A DNA stretch of 51,325 nucleotides. Origin: Iodobacter sp. (lineage in GTDB: Bacteria > Pseudomonadota > Gammaproteobacteria > Burkholderiales > Chitinibacteraceae). The position numbers were made by a program, and so were the translations under genes. Positions within the stretch are counted from its first letter, which is position 1. Each line of letters opens with the position of its first letter. The notes under the pieces were generated by a model. It ran no database searches. It was not told where the DNA came from and was given only the letters and a program-made list of their open reading frames with translations. Shown here in pieces: positions 1 to 7,519 of this stretch. Location of the stretch: positions 1 to 51,325 of the forward strand of contig NZ_JANXSO010000020.1 in the NCBI RefSeq assembly GCF_025352645.1, in the 5' to 3' direction.

Positions 1-93
1 GGGTCGTTCGAGACCAGGACGTTGATAGGTCGGGTGTGGAAGTGCAGTAATGCATTAAGCTAACCGATACTAATTGCCCGTAAGGCTTGATCC
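1..93 (+). rRNA. rrl: 23S ribosomal RNA, 3' end (partial)
   Basis: The first bases match the conserved 3' end of bacterial 23S rRNA: the stretch around GTTGATAGGTCGGGTGTGGA and the closing CTAACCGATACTAATTGCCC and AAGGCTTGATCCT. Only the last part of the gene lies in the window; the 5' part and any 16S/tRNA genes lie upstream. The exact 3' end is estimated by analogy with E. coli. Confidence 0.95.
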
Positions 94-278
94 TATAACC
101 TGAGACGCGTGTGCGCGAGGGTATGATCTACCCAAGATCGACTAATTTGAGTTTAAGCGAAACTACAGAGCGTAAAATGCTGTGTGGGCTAGTGAATGTG
201 CACGGCATGCCGTGGCCCTACTTCTTCTATATTGAATGCGTTGCAGAGCAGCATGTGCAGCGTATTACCCCGTTAAAG

Positions 279-391
279 TCTGGCGACCATAGCGAGGTGG
301 TCCCACTCCTTCCCATCCCGAACAGGACAGTGAAACACCTTAGCGCCGATGATAGTGCAGATACCTGTGTGAAAGTAGGTCATCGCCAGAC
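279..391 (+). rRNA. rrf: 5S ribosomal RNA
   Basis: About 113 nt beginning TCTGGCGACCATAGCGAGGT and ending AAGTAGGTCATCGCCAGAC. The two ends (TCTGGCGA / TCGCCAGA) form the terminal helix I, and the conserved CCCATCCCGAACAG loop is present. It follows the 23S gene by about 185 bp with no tRNA between them, the usual end of a proteobacterial rRNA operon. Confidence 0.96.
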
Positions 392-409
392 ACCTTATGT
401 AGTAAACAG

Positions 410-442
410 AACCCCCGTACTCGAAAGAGGCGGGGGTTTTGC
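410..442 (+). terminator. rRNA operon terminator
   Basis: Inverted repeat ACCCCCG / CGGGGGT with a short loop, followed by TTT, about 20 bp after the 5S gene. It fits a Rho-independent terminator of the rRNA operon. Confidence 0.85.
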
Positions 443-664
443 TTTGCGCGCAAGAAAGGGGTGTATGGGTGAAAACGAGTGATAGTTGGTGCTTATTTAC
501 TGTGCCACTTTGCGTTGTCCATGCATCAAAAAGGCCCACGGCCAACCTTAGCCGCATGCACTTAGCGGTATGTTCACTGGAGGGGGTTGTACTGAAATCT
601 TTTATGCCTGAGGCTTGACGCCGCTTCTTTAGATTAAATATTTAAGGTTTAGCTTTGATAAATA
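443..664. other. Spacer between rRNA operon and ubiA terminator
   Basis: No convincing coding sequence, RNA gene or repeat was seen. Open frames that cross this stretch and the 5S gene have no ribosome binding site and no protein-like composition. Confidence 0.6.
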
Positions 665-700
665 AAGAAGGTGAATACGTTGTGCCGTATTCGCCTTCTT
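665..700 (-). terminator. Terminator downstream of ubiA
   Basis: A 15-bp stem (AAGAAGGTGAATACG with its complement, one G-T pair) around a 6-nt loop. Read on the minus strand it is followed by CTTTATTTATC. It lies about 25 bp after the ubiA stop, so it most likely ends the ubiCA transcript. Confidence 0.85.
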
Positions 701-725
701 GGATTCTATCTATTTAAATTTAATC

Positions 726-1586
726 TTAATGTTTTAGCCAGTAATCCAGCACGATGCCGATAAAAATGATTGCCCCAACTCGGTTATTGCTTAAAAAAGC
801 TTTAAAACAATCCGCAGGTTCGCGGGCCATGATTTGGCTGTATTGTTGCAGACACAGGCCGCTGGCAATAAGTAGGGAAGTAAAGTAGATAGGGCCGCGT
901 TGGCTGCTAAAACCTAGGTAAACCATGGTGGCAATAAAACCGATAAAGCACAGCATAATGGCGGTGACGTCGAAGCGGCCAAAGGTAATCGCTGAAGTTT
1001 TAATGCCAATTTTTAAATCATCAGCACGATCAACCATTGCGTATTCGGTATCGTATGCGATGGTCCATAGGATATTGGCCACGAGTAAAATCCACGCAAA
1101 AGCGGGCACGCTATTAGTTTGCGCGGCAAAGGCCATGGGGATGCCAAAGCCAAAAGCGATGCCAAGATAAGCTTGTGGTAGGGCTAAAAAGCGTTTGGTG
1201 TAGGGGTAAGAGCCCGCTAGAAAAACGGCAGGAATCGTGAGTAAAAGCGTTAGTTTATTTAAAGGTAATACTAATAAAAAAGCGGCGATAGCTAAACCTG
1301 CAGCTAGCCAAAGTGCTTCTTTTGGCCGTACTTCGCCGGATACCAGTGGTCTAGCGAGGGTGCGCTCAACGTGGCCGTCAAAATTGCGATCGGCATAATC
1401 ATTAATGACGCAGCCAGCAGCGCGCATTAGAAACGTGCCTAGGCAAAAAATAAGCAGCAGCATGGGGTTGGGGTGGCCATTGCTGGCAAACCATAGGGCC
1501 CAAAGCGTGGGCCAGAGTAGTAATAATGTTCCAATTGGTTTGTCGATGCGCATGAGACGCGCGTAAGCAGAAATACGTGGCGGCAT
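726..1586 (-). CDS. ubiA: 4-hydroxybenzoate octaprenyltransferase UbiA
   Basis: Integral membrane prenyltransferase that attaches the polyprenyl tail to 4-hydroxybenzoate in ubiquinone synthesis, at the inner membrane. The 286-aa protein opens with the typical MRIDKPIGTLLLLWPTLWAL segment. It has the two Mg-diphosphate binding motifs of the UbiA family: NDYADRNFDGHVERT near residue 62 and YDTEYAMVDRADD near residue 180. Several hydrophobic helices alternate with these loops, and the length equals that of E. coli UbiA (about 290 aa). It lies about 100 bp downstream of ubiC on the same strand, so ubiC-ubiA is probably one transcript ended by the hairpin at 665-700. The ATG is the most upstream sensible start. 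Nothing unusual was seen. Confidence 0.95.
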   Translation of the reverse strand: MPPRISAYARLMRIDKPIGTLLLLWPTLWALWFASNGHPNPMLLLIFCLGTFLMRAAGCVINDYADRNFDGHVERTLARPLVSGEVRPKEALWLAAGLAIAAFLLVLPLNKLTLLLTIPAVFLAGSYPYTKRFLALPQAYLGIAFGFGIPMAFAAQTNSVPAFAWILLVANILWTIAYDTEYAMVDRADDLKIGIKTSAITFGRFDVTAIMLCFIGFIATMVYLGFSSQRGPIYFTSLLIASGLCLQQYSQIMAREPADCFKAFLSNNRVGAIIFIGIVLDYWLKH

Positions 1587-1689
1587 AGAGAAATGTTCTA
1601 TTAAGAAGGGTCTATAAGCTTACTTTACTGATCATTATCAGCTGGGGCAGTAAGGATAAGTTATGGCAAAGCAGCCATAGGCGTTTGGT

Positions 1690-2235
1690 TTATTGAGCTA
1701 ACTGCTTACAATCGATGCTGGATAAGAAGACTTCTGTAACTAATAGTTTATCGCAGCCAGAGTAAAATACTGAACGTCTTGCCCATAACCTTTGCGGTAA
1801 ATGACCCACTGCAGCTTGCGTTTTTTGCCAGAGAGGGTGGCGTGTATCGATACAGCACCAGCTTAGGCTTGAGCGTTGGATTTTAGGGTCAGCAAAAAGT
1901 AAGGCACCCAGTGGCCGGCTGCCACTACGACCAAATAGATGAAAGCCCTTGCGTAAGGCTGAGGCGGTGGTGATGCTGTGGGCGTATACCAGTGGCTGCT
2001 GATTACTTTTTAATAAAACTTCACGGCAGGCGATGTTTTGTTGATGAGCAACGTGGCCTAAGCAATCCATTTCATCTAAATGGGCCGCTTGCCAGCCTTG
2101 GAAGATCACTTCTACGGAGATATTGGGAAAGTGTGCCATCAGCATTGCGGTGAGCGAACCTCTCTCGGTAAGCCAAGGAAGTAAATGCCGTGGGGCAAGG
2201 CAGAGTGGGGTGCGCCAGTGTTGCGGCAATGACAT
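1690..2235 (-). CDS. ubiC: Chorismate pyruvate-lyase UbiC
   Basis: Cytosolic enzyme that converts chorismate to 4-hydroxybenzoate plus pyruvate, the first committed step of ubiquinone synthesis and the supplier of UbiA's substrate. The 181-aa product has the family's N-terminal pattern (W..PL....LLPWLTERGSLT) and the central WQAAHLDE..CLG, REVLL and VYAHSITT stretches, including the conserved Arg of REVLL. A later region reads RPLGALLFADPKIQRSSL, corresponding to the GE/PLG..LF segment of UbiC. It is slightly longer than E. coli UbiC (about 165 aa). It is first in a ubiC-ubiA pair; the first base of the ATG is at 2235. Confidence 0.9.
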   Translation of the reverse strand: MSLPQHWRTPLCLAPRHLLPWLTERGSLTAMLMAHFPNISVEVIFQGWQAAHLDEMDCLGHVAHQQNIACREVLLKSNQQPLVYAHSITTASALRKGFHLFGRSGSRPLGALLFADPKIQRSSLSWCCIDTRHPLWQKTQAAVGHLPQRLWARRSVFYSGCDKLLVTEVFLSSIDCKQLAQ

Positions 2236-2349
2236 AAAAACACGCCAAGGTACAGAAAACGTCGATTATAAGCAGTGCCTGTGGGATTGTGTACTTGCGA
2301 GGCGTTTTATATAGAAATATCTAATTTTAAATGGATTAAAATTAAAGCA

Positions 2350-2775
2350 ATGACAATTGATTACGATATTGAGTTGTTTTTCAGTCAATATTGCGCAGAG
2401 TTTAATTTATTAGATGGTGAGCGCATTGCCCAATATTATGCACTTCCCTCGGGGCTAGCGCAAAATGGCCAGTATATTCATTGGCGTGATTTTGATGCAC
2501 TGAAAAGCAATATGCTGGATCTATGCCATTTCTATACTGCAAATGCTTATAAGAAGGCTACGTTTATTATTTCAAGTATGATCAAGCAGGGGGCAAACCA
2601 TGCCATTGCTCATTTATATTGGACGATAGAGCGGGCAGATTTAGCGCCTTGGACTTTTCATACATCGTATAACTTGATTGATACCGAACCGAACCGAACC
2701 GAACCGAACCGAACCGAGCAGGGTTGGCGTATTCTTTTGTGCACTGCATATGAAGAATTTTCTTTGGCGATTTAA
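2350..2775 (+). CDS. NTF2-like (SnoaL-type) protein with in-frame pentanucleotide repeat
   Basis: A 141-aa protein starting MTIDYDIELFFSQYCAEFNL. The pattern of an N-terminal helix, then (H/Y)W-containing strands (IHWRDFDAL, AHLYWTIERAD) and a C-terminal strand (GWRILLCTAYEE) fits the NTF2-like/SnoaL fold; no catalytic residues can be assigned. An upstream in-frame ATG at 2275 would add 25 residues of poor composition, so 2350 is preferred, although neither has a strong Shine-Dalgarno. Near residue 112 six units of GAACC (2686-2715) encode PNRTEPNRTE; without them the frame would read NLIDTEQGWRILL, like a normal family member. The repeat is a possible phase-variation tract. The GNAT gene starts 9 bp after the stop, so the two are probably co-transcribed. 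Confidence 0.75.
   Translation: MTIDYDIELFFSQYCAEFNLLDGERIAQYYALPSGLAQNGQYIHWRDFDALKSNMLDLCHFYTANAYKKATFIISSMIKQGANHAIAHLYWTIERADLAPWTFHTSYNLIDTEPNRTEPNRTEQGWRILLCTAYEEFSLAI
2683..2717 (+). repeat. Pentanucleotide tandem repeat (GAACC x6) inside a gene
   Basis: Six perfect, contiguous GAACC units (2686-2715) preceded by a partial ACC and followed by GA. The total of 30 bp is a multiple of three, so the frame is currently open. Loss or gain of one 5-bp unit would shift the frame: five units bring in TGA at 2751-2753, and seven run to TAA at 2783-2785. Confidence 0.95.
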
Positions 2776-2784
2776 GGTGCAGTA

Positions 2785-3282
2785 ATGAACATTATTCCAA
2801 TAACCCCAGTATTGTTTTCTCAATTTTGGCCGACTTTTGCGGCGATTATTCAGGCAGAAGAGACCTATGCTTTTGATGCAGGGCTCACTGAGCAGCAGGG
2901 CTATGAGCTGTGGTGTGTGTTGCCTGCAGAGACTTATGCGCTGGTAGAAGACGGTGAGTTGCTTGGCTCTTACTATATAAAGCCCAATGCCAGCGGGCCG
3001 GGGGCGCATGTTTGTAATTGTGGCTATATGGTGGCTGCAGCGGCGCGAGGTAAGGGCGTTGCTCAGCGCCTTTGCTTGCATTCACAGCAGCGGGCTTTGG
3101 CCTTGGGGTTTAAAGCCATGCAATTTAATGCCGTGGTTTCCACAAATACAGTGGCGGTCGAGCTATGGCAAAAGCTGGGATTTGAGGCGGTGGGTAGAGT
3201 GCCTAAAGCTTATCAACATAAGCGTTTGGGTTTGGTTGATACGCTGGTGATGTATAAGTGGCTAGCAGCCTGTCGGGCTTAA
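2785..3282 (+). CDS. GNAT-family N-acetyltransferase
   Basis: A 165-aa GCN5-related acetyltransferase; the acyl acceptor cannot be told from sequence. The acetyl-CoA binding motif A is clear (YMVAAAARGKGVAQRLCLHS, near residues 80-99, matching the R/Q-x-x-G-x-G/A signature). It is followed by the motif B region NAVVSTNTVAVELWQKLGFE with the conserved N and LGF. The last residues (LAACRA) and the stop codon are encoded by the left terminal repeat of a MITE-like element (3262-3283); the likely ancestral end is near LVMYKWL. The start codon lies 9 bp after the stop of the NTF2-like gene and overlaps the TAA that would end its shifted frame (TAATG). Confidence 0.88.
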   Translation: MNIIPITPVLFSQFWPTFAAIIQAEETYAFDAGLTEQQGYELWCVLPAETYALVEDGELLGSYYIKPNASGPGAHVCNCGYMVAAAARGKGVAQRLCLHSQQRALALGFKAMQFNAVVSTNTVAVELWQKLGFEAVGRVPKAYQHKRLGLVDTLVMYKWLAACRA

Positions 3283-3306
3283 GACTGATCTACTACAGAA
3301 AAGCCG

Positions 3307-4634
3307 GAGCCTGTAAATCTTTCTGTGTAAATGCCTTTGGAATTATTGGTGGCCGTTCAGCCGGTCACCAAATTCTATAACGAAACGATTCAGCGCCATT
3401 CGCCAATTTTGAATCGGCATCGTCCATTTCTTTGAAGCCTGTTCGATCGCAAGGTAAATCACTTTCTTGGCCGATTCATCGCTTGGAAATACTTTGCGTC
3501 GCTTCGTCGCCGAACGAATCACGCTGTTCAGTGACTCGATGGCGTTGGTTGTATAAATCGCTTTGCGAATTTCCGGTGGATACTCGAAAATCGTACGCAA
3601 ATTGCCCCAGTTTGCTGTCCACGACCGTGAAATCAATGGGTAATTGGCTTGCCAGGTCTGCGTAAACCGCTCCAATTCCAGTAACGCTTGCTCTTCCGTG
3701 GTGGACTGGTAAATCTGTTTCAAATCCGCGGTAACGGCTTTGTAATCCTTCCAGGAAACATATCTTAAGCTGTTGCGCACCATGTGCACGATGCAAAGCT
3801 GAACCCGCGTGTGCGGGAATTCAACCGCAATCGCATCGGGGAAGCCTTTTAAGCCGTCGACACACGCAATCAAAATATCCTGCACCCCGCGTGTTTTTAG
3901 CTCAGTCAGCACGGAGAGCCAGAATTTAGCGCCTTCATTTTCGGACATCCATAAACCCAGTAATTCCTTGTGCCCGTCCATATTCACGCCCAAGGCTAAG
4001 TAAATCGCTTTGTTGATTACGCGTAAATTGTCACGGATTTTAATCACGATGCAGTCGAGGTAAACGATGGGGTAAATGGCATCCAGCGGGCGTGATTGCC
4101 ATAGGGTGATTTGCTCCAGCACGCGATCGGTGACGCGAGAAATCAAGGTGGCCGACACGTCTGCATCGTACATTTCTTTGAATGCCGCCACAATTTCGCG
4201 CGTGCTCAGCCCTTTGGCGTACAGCGTGAGAATTTGATCATCCATCTGCGTCAGGCGGGTTTGGCCCTTCTTGAGGAATTGTGGCTCGAATGAGCCATCG
4301 CGGTCGCGCGGCGTATGGATGTCCACCTCGCCATGCTGGCTTTTAAGGCGCTTTGGCGTGCTGCCATTGCGCGAATTGCCACGTTCACCCACCGTGCTAG
4401 CATGTTTCTCATAACCAAGATGGTCAGTTAATTCCGCATTCAGAGCGGTTTCGACGGTGAGTTTGAGTAGCTCACGCGAGAGCGCATTTAAATCCGCTTC
4501 AGTTTTAATATCTTTAGCGAGTTCAGCGGCAAGAGCCTGTAATTTTTGACGATCCATTGTGATGTCTGACATGAGTTTTCTCCGGGAAGAGATTAATCGG
4601 CCAAGGGCATTTACACAATTTTAGTTACAGGCTC
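3307..4634 (-). mobile_element. IS256-family insertion sequence
   Basis: About 1328 bp bounded by inverted repeats: left GAGCCTGTAA-N7-TGTGTAAATGCC and right, on the opposite strand, GAGCCTGTAA-N7-TGTGTAAATGCC. The left outer bases 3299-3306 (AAAAGCCG) and right outer bases 4635-4642 (AAAAGCGG) form an 8-bp target duplication with one mismatch; 8-9 bp duplications are typical of this family. The element holds one intact transposase gene, so it may still be active. Confidence 0.9.
3343..4572 (-). CDS. IS256-family (Mutator-type) transposase
   Basis: A 409-aa DDE transposase that moves the surrounding element by cut or copy-out and paste. The N-terminal part carries LTVETALNAELTDHLGYEKH and the RNG(S)TPKRLKSQHGEVDIHTPRDRDGSFEP motif of the family. 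The catalytic core contains YLDCIVIKIRD (first Asp), DILIACVDGLKGFPDAI (second Asp) and TTNAIESLNSVIRSATKRRK (Glu region), as in IS256/Mutator transposases. Length is normal and there is no frameshift. A leading MSDITMDRQKLQALAAELAKD is read from the ATG near 4572; the downstream MDRQ is an alternative start. Confidence 0.95.
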   Translation of the reverse strand: MSDITMDRQKLQALAAELAKDIKTEADLNALSRELLKLTVETALNAELTDHLGYEKHASTVGERGNSRNGSTPKRLKSQHGEVDIHTPRDRDGSFEPQFLKKGQTRLTQMDDQILTLYAKGLSTREIVAAFKEMYDADVSATLISRVTDRVLEQITLWQSRPLDAIYPIVYLDCIVIKIRDNLRVINKAIYLALGVNMDGHKELLGLWMSENEGAKFWLSVLTELKTRGVQDILIACVDGLKGFPDAIAVEFPHTRVQLCIVHMVRNSLRYVSWKDYKAVTADLKQIYQSTTEEQALLELERFTQTWQANYPLISRSWTANWGNLRTIFEYPPEIRKAIYTTNAIESLNSVIRSATKRRKVFPSDESAKKVIYLAIEQASKKWTMPIQNWRMALNRFVIEFGDRLNGHQ

Positions 4635-4818
4635 AAAAGCGGATTTGGCCATATTTCACGCATTTTCTCGTTGAATAGCCAGCTATTCGCCTCAAAAACC
4701 CGCGAAATCTGTCTCAAACCGGTCTTTCCCTCGCTACGATCGCTTAAGTCCGACAGGCTGCTAGAAGGCTAAGGTGGTGGGCATGTTTAAGCATCTTCCC
4801 CTTTCTGCGCCTACTCAA

Positions 4819-6033
4819 TTACTTTTTTAGATTCACCTTAAAGCAGCTTCCTCCCTCTAGGCTGGCTTGATATTCAACGCTGCCGCCGTGGTGCTCGGCG
4901 ATGCGTTTCACTAAAGCCAAGCCTAGGCCATGGCCGCCTTTGCCTTCTGGTGTGCCGGGGGGGCGGTAAAAGGGCTCGAATAAATGGGGCTGGGCTGCTG
5001 CTGCAATGCCTTTGCCTTGGTCGCAAATAGAGAGACAAACGTTTCCTGCTGTTTGACTGATGTGAATACTCAATGGGGCAAGGCCATAGCGCGCGGCATT
5101 TTCTAATAGATTACGCACCAGTCGTTTTAATAGCCTTGGGTCAGCATCGATATAGGTGTTTTGGCCCTCTACGCTTGCTTGGTAAGGGGCGGCTTCAATT
5201 TGGCATAGTTCAAGTAGATTAATCGATTGAGTTTGTAAGCTAGTGGGCTTGGCATCTAGCCGGCTCATCAGCAAGATTTCTTCTACTAGCTCGTTCAGCT
5301 CATTAATATTTTGGCTTAATTCGGTTTGTAAATGCGCTGGGGCGTGTTCTCCTAAAAGCGTGGCTGCCATTTGTAAGCGGGCTAGTGGCGAGCGTAATTC
5401 ATGCGAGGCGTGTGCAAGTAGGTTTTTGTGCGCATCCAGTAGCTCGGCAATTTGCTCGGCCGCGTGGTTAAAGCGGCTGGATAGTCTGGAAACTTCATCT
5501 TTGCCACGCACGGGTAAGCGGGCGGAAAAATCTCCTTCTGCCAGCGCATCCAGTTGGTTGGCCAAGGCCTCTAGGCGGCGGGTAAGCTTACGCGTCAGTG
5601 GCAACGCGCCAATGGCAACGGCCAGCGCCAGCAGGACAAAACTACCTAAGAGGCCAAAGTTTTTTTCGCGGTGGCGGGGTGGGGATAGGGTAAGCAGGCG
5701 CTGATCAGGCATGCGCAGCTGAATAAAGCGTGGTTTACGGCGTTCAGGCTCGTTTAAGGTGTCCCCTGTGCTGGCAATGAGTTGCCCATTGGCCGTATAA
5801 AAGCTGATGGGCACATCAAATTCCTGAGTGAGCTTGGTAAACGCAGTGGCTTGCTCGGCAATAGGGGCGCTGGCAGGTGGCAGTGCGGCGGCCAGCAGGT
5901 TGGCGGTGCCGTGGAGCAGACGCTTGGGAGGCGGATCGTCATGCAATTGGTAGAGCAGGCCTGCCAAGATGGCAAAGAGAGCGAGGCTACTGACCACGGT
6001 AAAGTAAATCTGCCAATAGAGCTTGTGCCGCAC
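4819..6033 (-). CDS. Sensor histidine kinase (CpxA-like)
   Basis: Inner-membrane sensor kinase of 404 aa. Transmembrane segments lie near residues 10-30 and 127-147 around a periplasmic loop of about 95 aa. Then come a HAMP linker (145-200, LTRRLEALANQLDALAEGDF), the HisKA box HASHELRSPLARL with phospho-accepting His211, the N box (ENAARYG), G1 (DQGKGI), F (FEPFYR) and G2 (GHGLGLALV). It is the last gene of a three-gene minus-strand operon: periplasmic Spy/CpxP-like protein, response regulator, kinase. The gene content and the CpxR-type box upstream of the operon suggest an envelope-stress system like CpxPRA. The sensor loop is shorter than in E. coli CpxA (whole protein about 457 aa), so the name is by analogy. 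Confidence 0.9.
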   Translation of the reverse strand: MRHKLYWQIYFTVVSSLALFAILAGLLYQLHDDPPPKRLLHGTANLLAAALPPASAPIAEQATAFTKLTQEFDVPISFYTANGQLIASTGDTLNEPERRKPRFIQLRMPDQRLLTLSPPRHREKNFGLLGSFVLLALAVAIGALPLTRKLTRRLEALANQLDALAEGDFSARLPVRGKDEVSRLSSRFNHAAEQIAELLDAHKNLLAHASHELRSPLARLQMAATLLGEHAPAHLQTELSQNINELNELVEEILLMSRLDAKPTSLQTQSINLLELCQIEAAPYQASVEGQNTYIDADPRLLKRLVRNLLENAARYGLAPLSIHISQTAGNVCLSICDQGKGIAAAAQPHLFEPFYRPPGTPEGKGGHGLGLALVKRIAEHHGGSVEYQASLEGGSCFKVNLKK

Positions 6034-6075
6034 GGTGAGTCCTTGCTTTATGTTGGGAGCTTGGCGCTCTAAGGC

Positions 6076-6759
6076 TTAATCATCATTCTTAGCAAACACA
6101 TAACCCACACCTCGCACGGTGATGATGCGCTTGGGCGATTTTGAATCGTCGCCCAGCGCTGCGCGGAGTTTGGAAATATGTACATCGATACTGCGATCAA
6201 AGGCTTCTAGTGCCTCACCACGCACTTGATCCATGATTTGCTCACGGCTCATCACCTTGCCAGCATGGCGGGCGAGGCACAGTAGCAGATCAAACTGATA
6301 GCTGGTGATATTGCAATCTTGCCCAGCCAGCTGCACGCTGCGGGCGCCTGGGTCTATCTCAATATTATTAAACCGTAAGCTGCCGTCAGAGGGCGTGCTA
6401 TGGCGGCGCAAGATAGCGCGCAGCCTTGCCAGTAATTCTCTGGCATCAAAAGGCTTGGCCAAATAATCATCCGCACCCAGCTCTAAACCGACGATTCTAT
6501 CGGTGACATCACCTCGGGCGGTGAGCATCAGTATGGGCAGCGGATGAATTTGGCGAATCTGCCGACATAAATCCAAGCCATCGGTGTCCGGCAGCATTAA
6601 GTCTAAAATCAGCGCCGAAAAATGCTGGCTGGCCAGCGCTGCCAAACCACTTTTACCGTCATCGCTAATCACCACACTAAACCCATGCTGGCGCAAGTAT
6701 TCGGCCAGCATGGCGGTGAGACGTTGATCGTCGTCGATTAGTAAAAGTGATTTGCTCAT
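6076..6759 (-). CDS. OmpR/PhoB-family response regulator (CpxR-like)
   Basis: DNA-binding response regulator of 227 aa, partner of the kinase that follows 42 bp downstream. The receiver domain (1-120) has the acidic pair at D9-D11, phospho-acceptor Asp53 (LILDLMLPDTDG), T80 and Lys102 (ADDYLAKPFD). The winged-helix output domain (130-225) has the typical DRSIDVHISKLRAALGDD recognition helix and RGVGYVF end. The upstream box GTAAA-N5-GTAAA (7362-7376) is the CpxR recognition consensus, suggesting that the operon is autoregulated. Assignment as CpxR rather than another OmpR paralogue rests on this box and on the linked CpxP-like gene. Confidence 0.92.
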   Translation of the reverse strand: MSKSLLLIDDDQRLTAMLAEYLRQHGFSVVISDDGKSGLAALASQHFSALILDLMLPDTDGLDLCRQIRQIHPLPILMLTARGDVTDRIVGLELGADDYLAKPFDARELLARLRAILRRHSTPSDGSLRFNNIEIDPGARSVQLAGQDCNITSYQFDLLLCLARHAGKVMSREQIMDQVRGEALEAFDRSIDVHISKLRAALGDDSKSPKRIITVRGVGYVFAKNDD

Positions 6760-6771
6760 GCGCTAAGTTCT

Positions 6772-7284
6772 TTATTTAGGTTGATGTTTATCACCACGAT
6801 GGCCGCGGCGTTGTTCCATTTTTTCAACCAGCTTCAGTCTTTGCTCTGGCGTGAGGATACGGCTGGCTTCGGCCATAAGAGCGGTGAGTTTACGCGAAGA
6901 ATCATCCATGGCCTTAATTTTAGCGGCGCGCAAGGTTTCAAGCTGTGCGGCATCCACGGTGCTTTGGCTAAATAATTTACGCAGCTCATCGTGATCATTT
7001 TTCATGGATTCACGTTGGATTTTCATCTCGGCAAAGGCTTGCTCGGCCAATGGCTTAAGTTGGCTTTTTTGTGCATCAGTAGCATTGATCTCTTGTAGCA
7101 TTTTTTCTAAGCGGCCTTGCATCATTTTTTGCATTTGCTCAGGATTGCCGTGGCGCATTCCTGGGCCGCCACAATGATCGGGGGCTGCGGCATAGGCTAG
7201 GCCACCGAGTGAAAGACCGATCACGGTGATGATGGCGGCACGGCGATGACGGTGTTGGAATTTAGCTTTCAGTGCATCAAACAT
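6772..7284 (-). CDS. Spy/CpxP-family periplasmic protein
   Basis: A 170-aa exported protein with a signal sequence (RRAAIITVIGLSLGGLAYAA, near residues 14-33) and a mature part made almost wholly of charged helices, as in the Spy/CpxP chaperone-like family. The LTPEQRLKLVEKMEQRR segment near the C-terminus matches the LTxxQ motif; a weaker first copy reads ATDAQKSQLKPL. In E. coli, CpxP inhibits CpxA and Spy prevents protein aggregation in the periplasm. The ATG at 7284 has a good AAGGA Shine-Dalgarno; a longer in-frame start at 7431 adds a non-signal N-terminus and is rejected. Regulator and kinase follow, the former 12 bp away. Confidence 0.88.
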   Translation of the reverse strand: MFDALKAKFQHRHRRAAIITVIGLSLGGLAYAAAPDHCGGPGMRHGNPEQMQKMMQGRLEKMLQEINATDAQKSQLKPLAEQAFAEMKIQRESMKNDHDELRKLFSQSTVDAAQLETLRAAKIKAMDDSSRKLTALMAEASRILTPEQRLKLVEKMEQRRGHRGDKHQPK

Positions 7285-7361
7285 AATGGCTTCCTTGGGA
7301 ATGAATAGGCTTGCAACACCTACAGAGTAGCCACCGGAGGTAAAGCGTTTGTGTGCTTTGT

Positions 7362-7376
7362 GTAAAGTTGTGTAAA
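7362..7376 (+). promoter_or_regulatory. Candidate CpxR box
   Basis: GTAAA-GTTGT-GTAAA is an exact match to the CpxR consensus GTAAA-N5-GTAAA. It lies about 80 bp upstream of the CpxP-like start codon, with an extra GTAAA at 7340-7344. The position suits transcription activation of the three-gene operon; ridA begins about 145 bp away on the other side. Confidence 0.7.
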
Positions 7377-7519
7377 GCATAAGCCGTGCAGACTCGGGTA
7401 TCATTGCACCTACCGATTGATTGATCGTCATCAGCAGTGCCTGCCCACAGCTTTGTGCCCCAAAAGGGTGTTTGGCATTGCTTATAGCGGTGATCGCTAT
7501 TCATTAATAAGGACACATC

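Larger units (their letters stand above)
3262..4764. mobile_element. MITE-like element interrupted by an IS256-family insertion
   Basis: Two 22-bp sequences in inverted orientation, 3262-3283 (CTAGCAGCCTGTCGGG...) and 4743-4764 (...CCGACAGGCTGCTAG), match at 21 of 22 positions. With the IS256-like insertion and one target duplication removed, about 167 bp remain between and including them. There is no coding capacity in the remainder. This is the form of a small non-autonomous element, and CTAG at both outer ends may be its target. The left end overlaps the 3' end of the GNAT gene. Confidence 0.7.

Noticed and set aside
111-482. Open frame of 123 codons across the 23S-5S spacer and 5S gene
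   Set aside because: It lies over rRNA sequence, has no ribosome binding site and no protein-like pattern.
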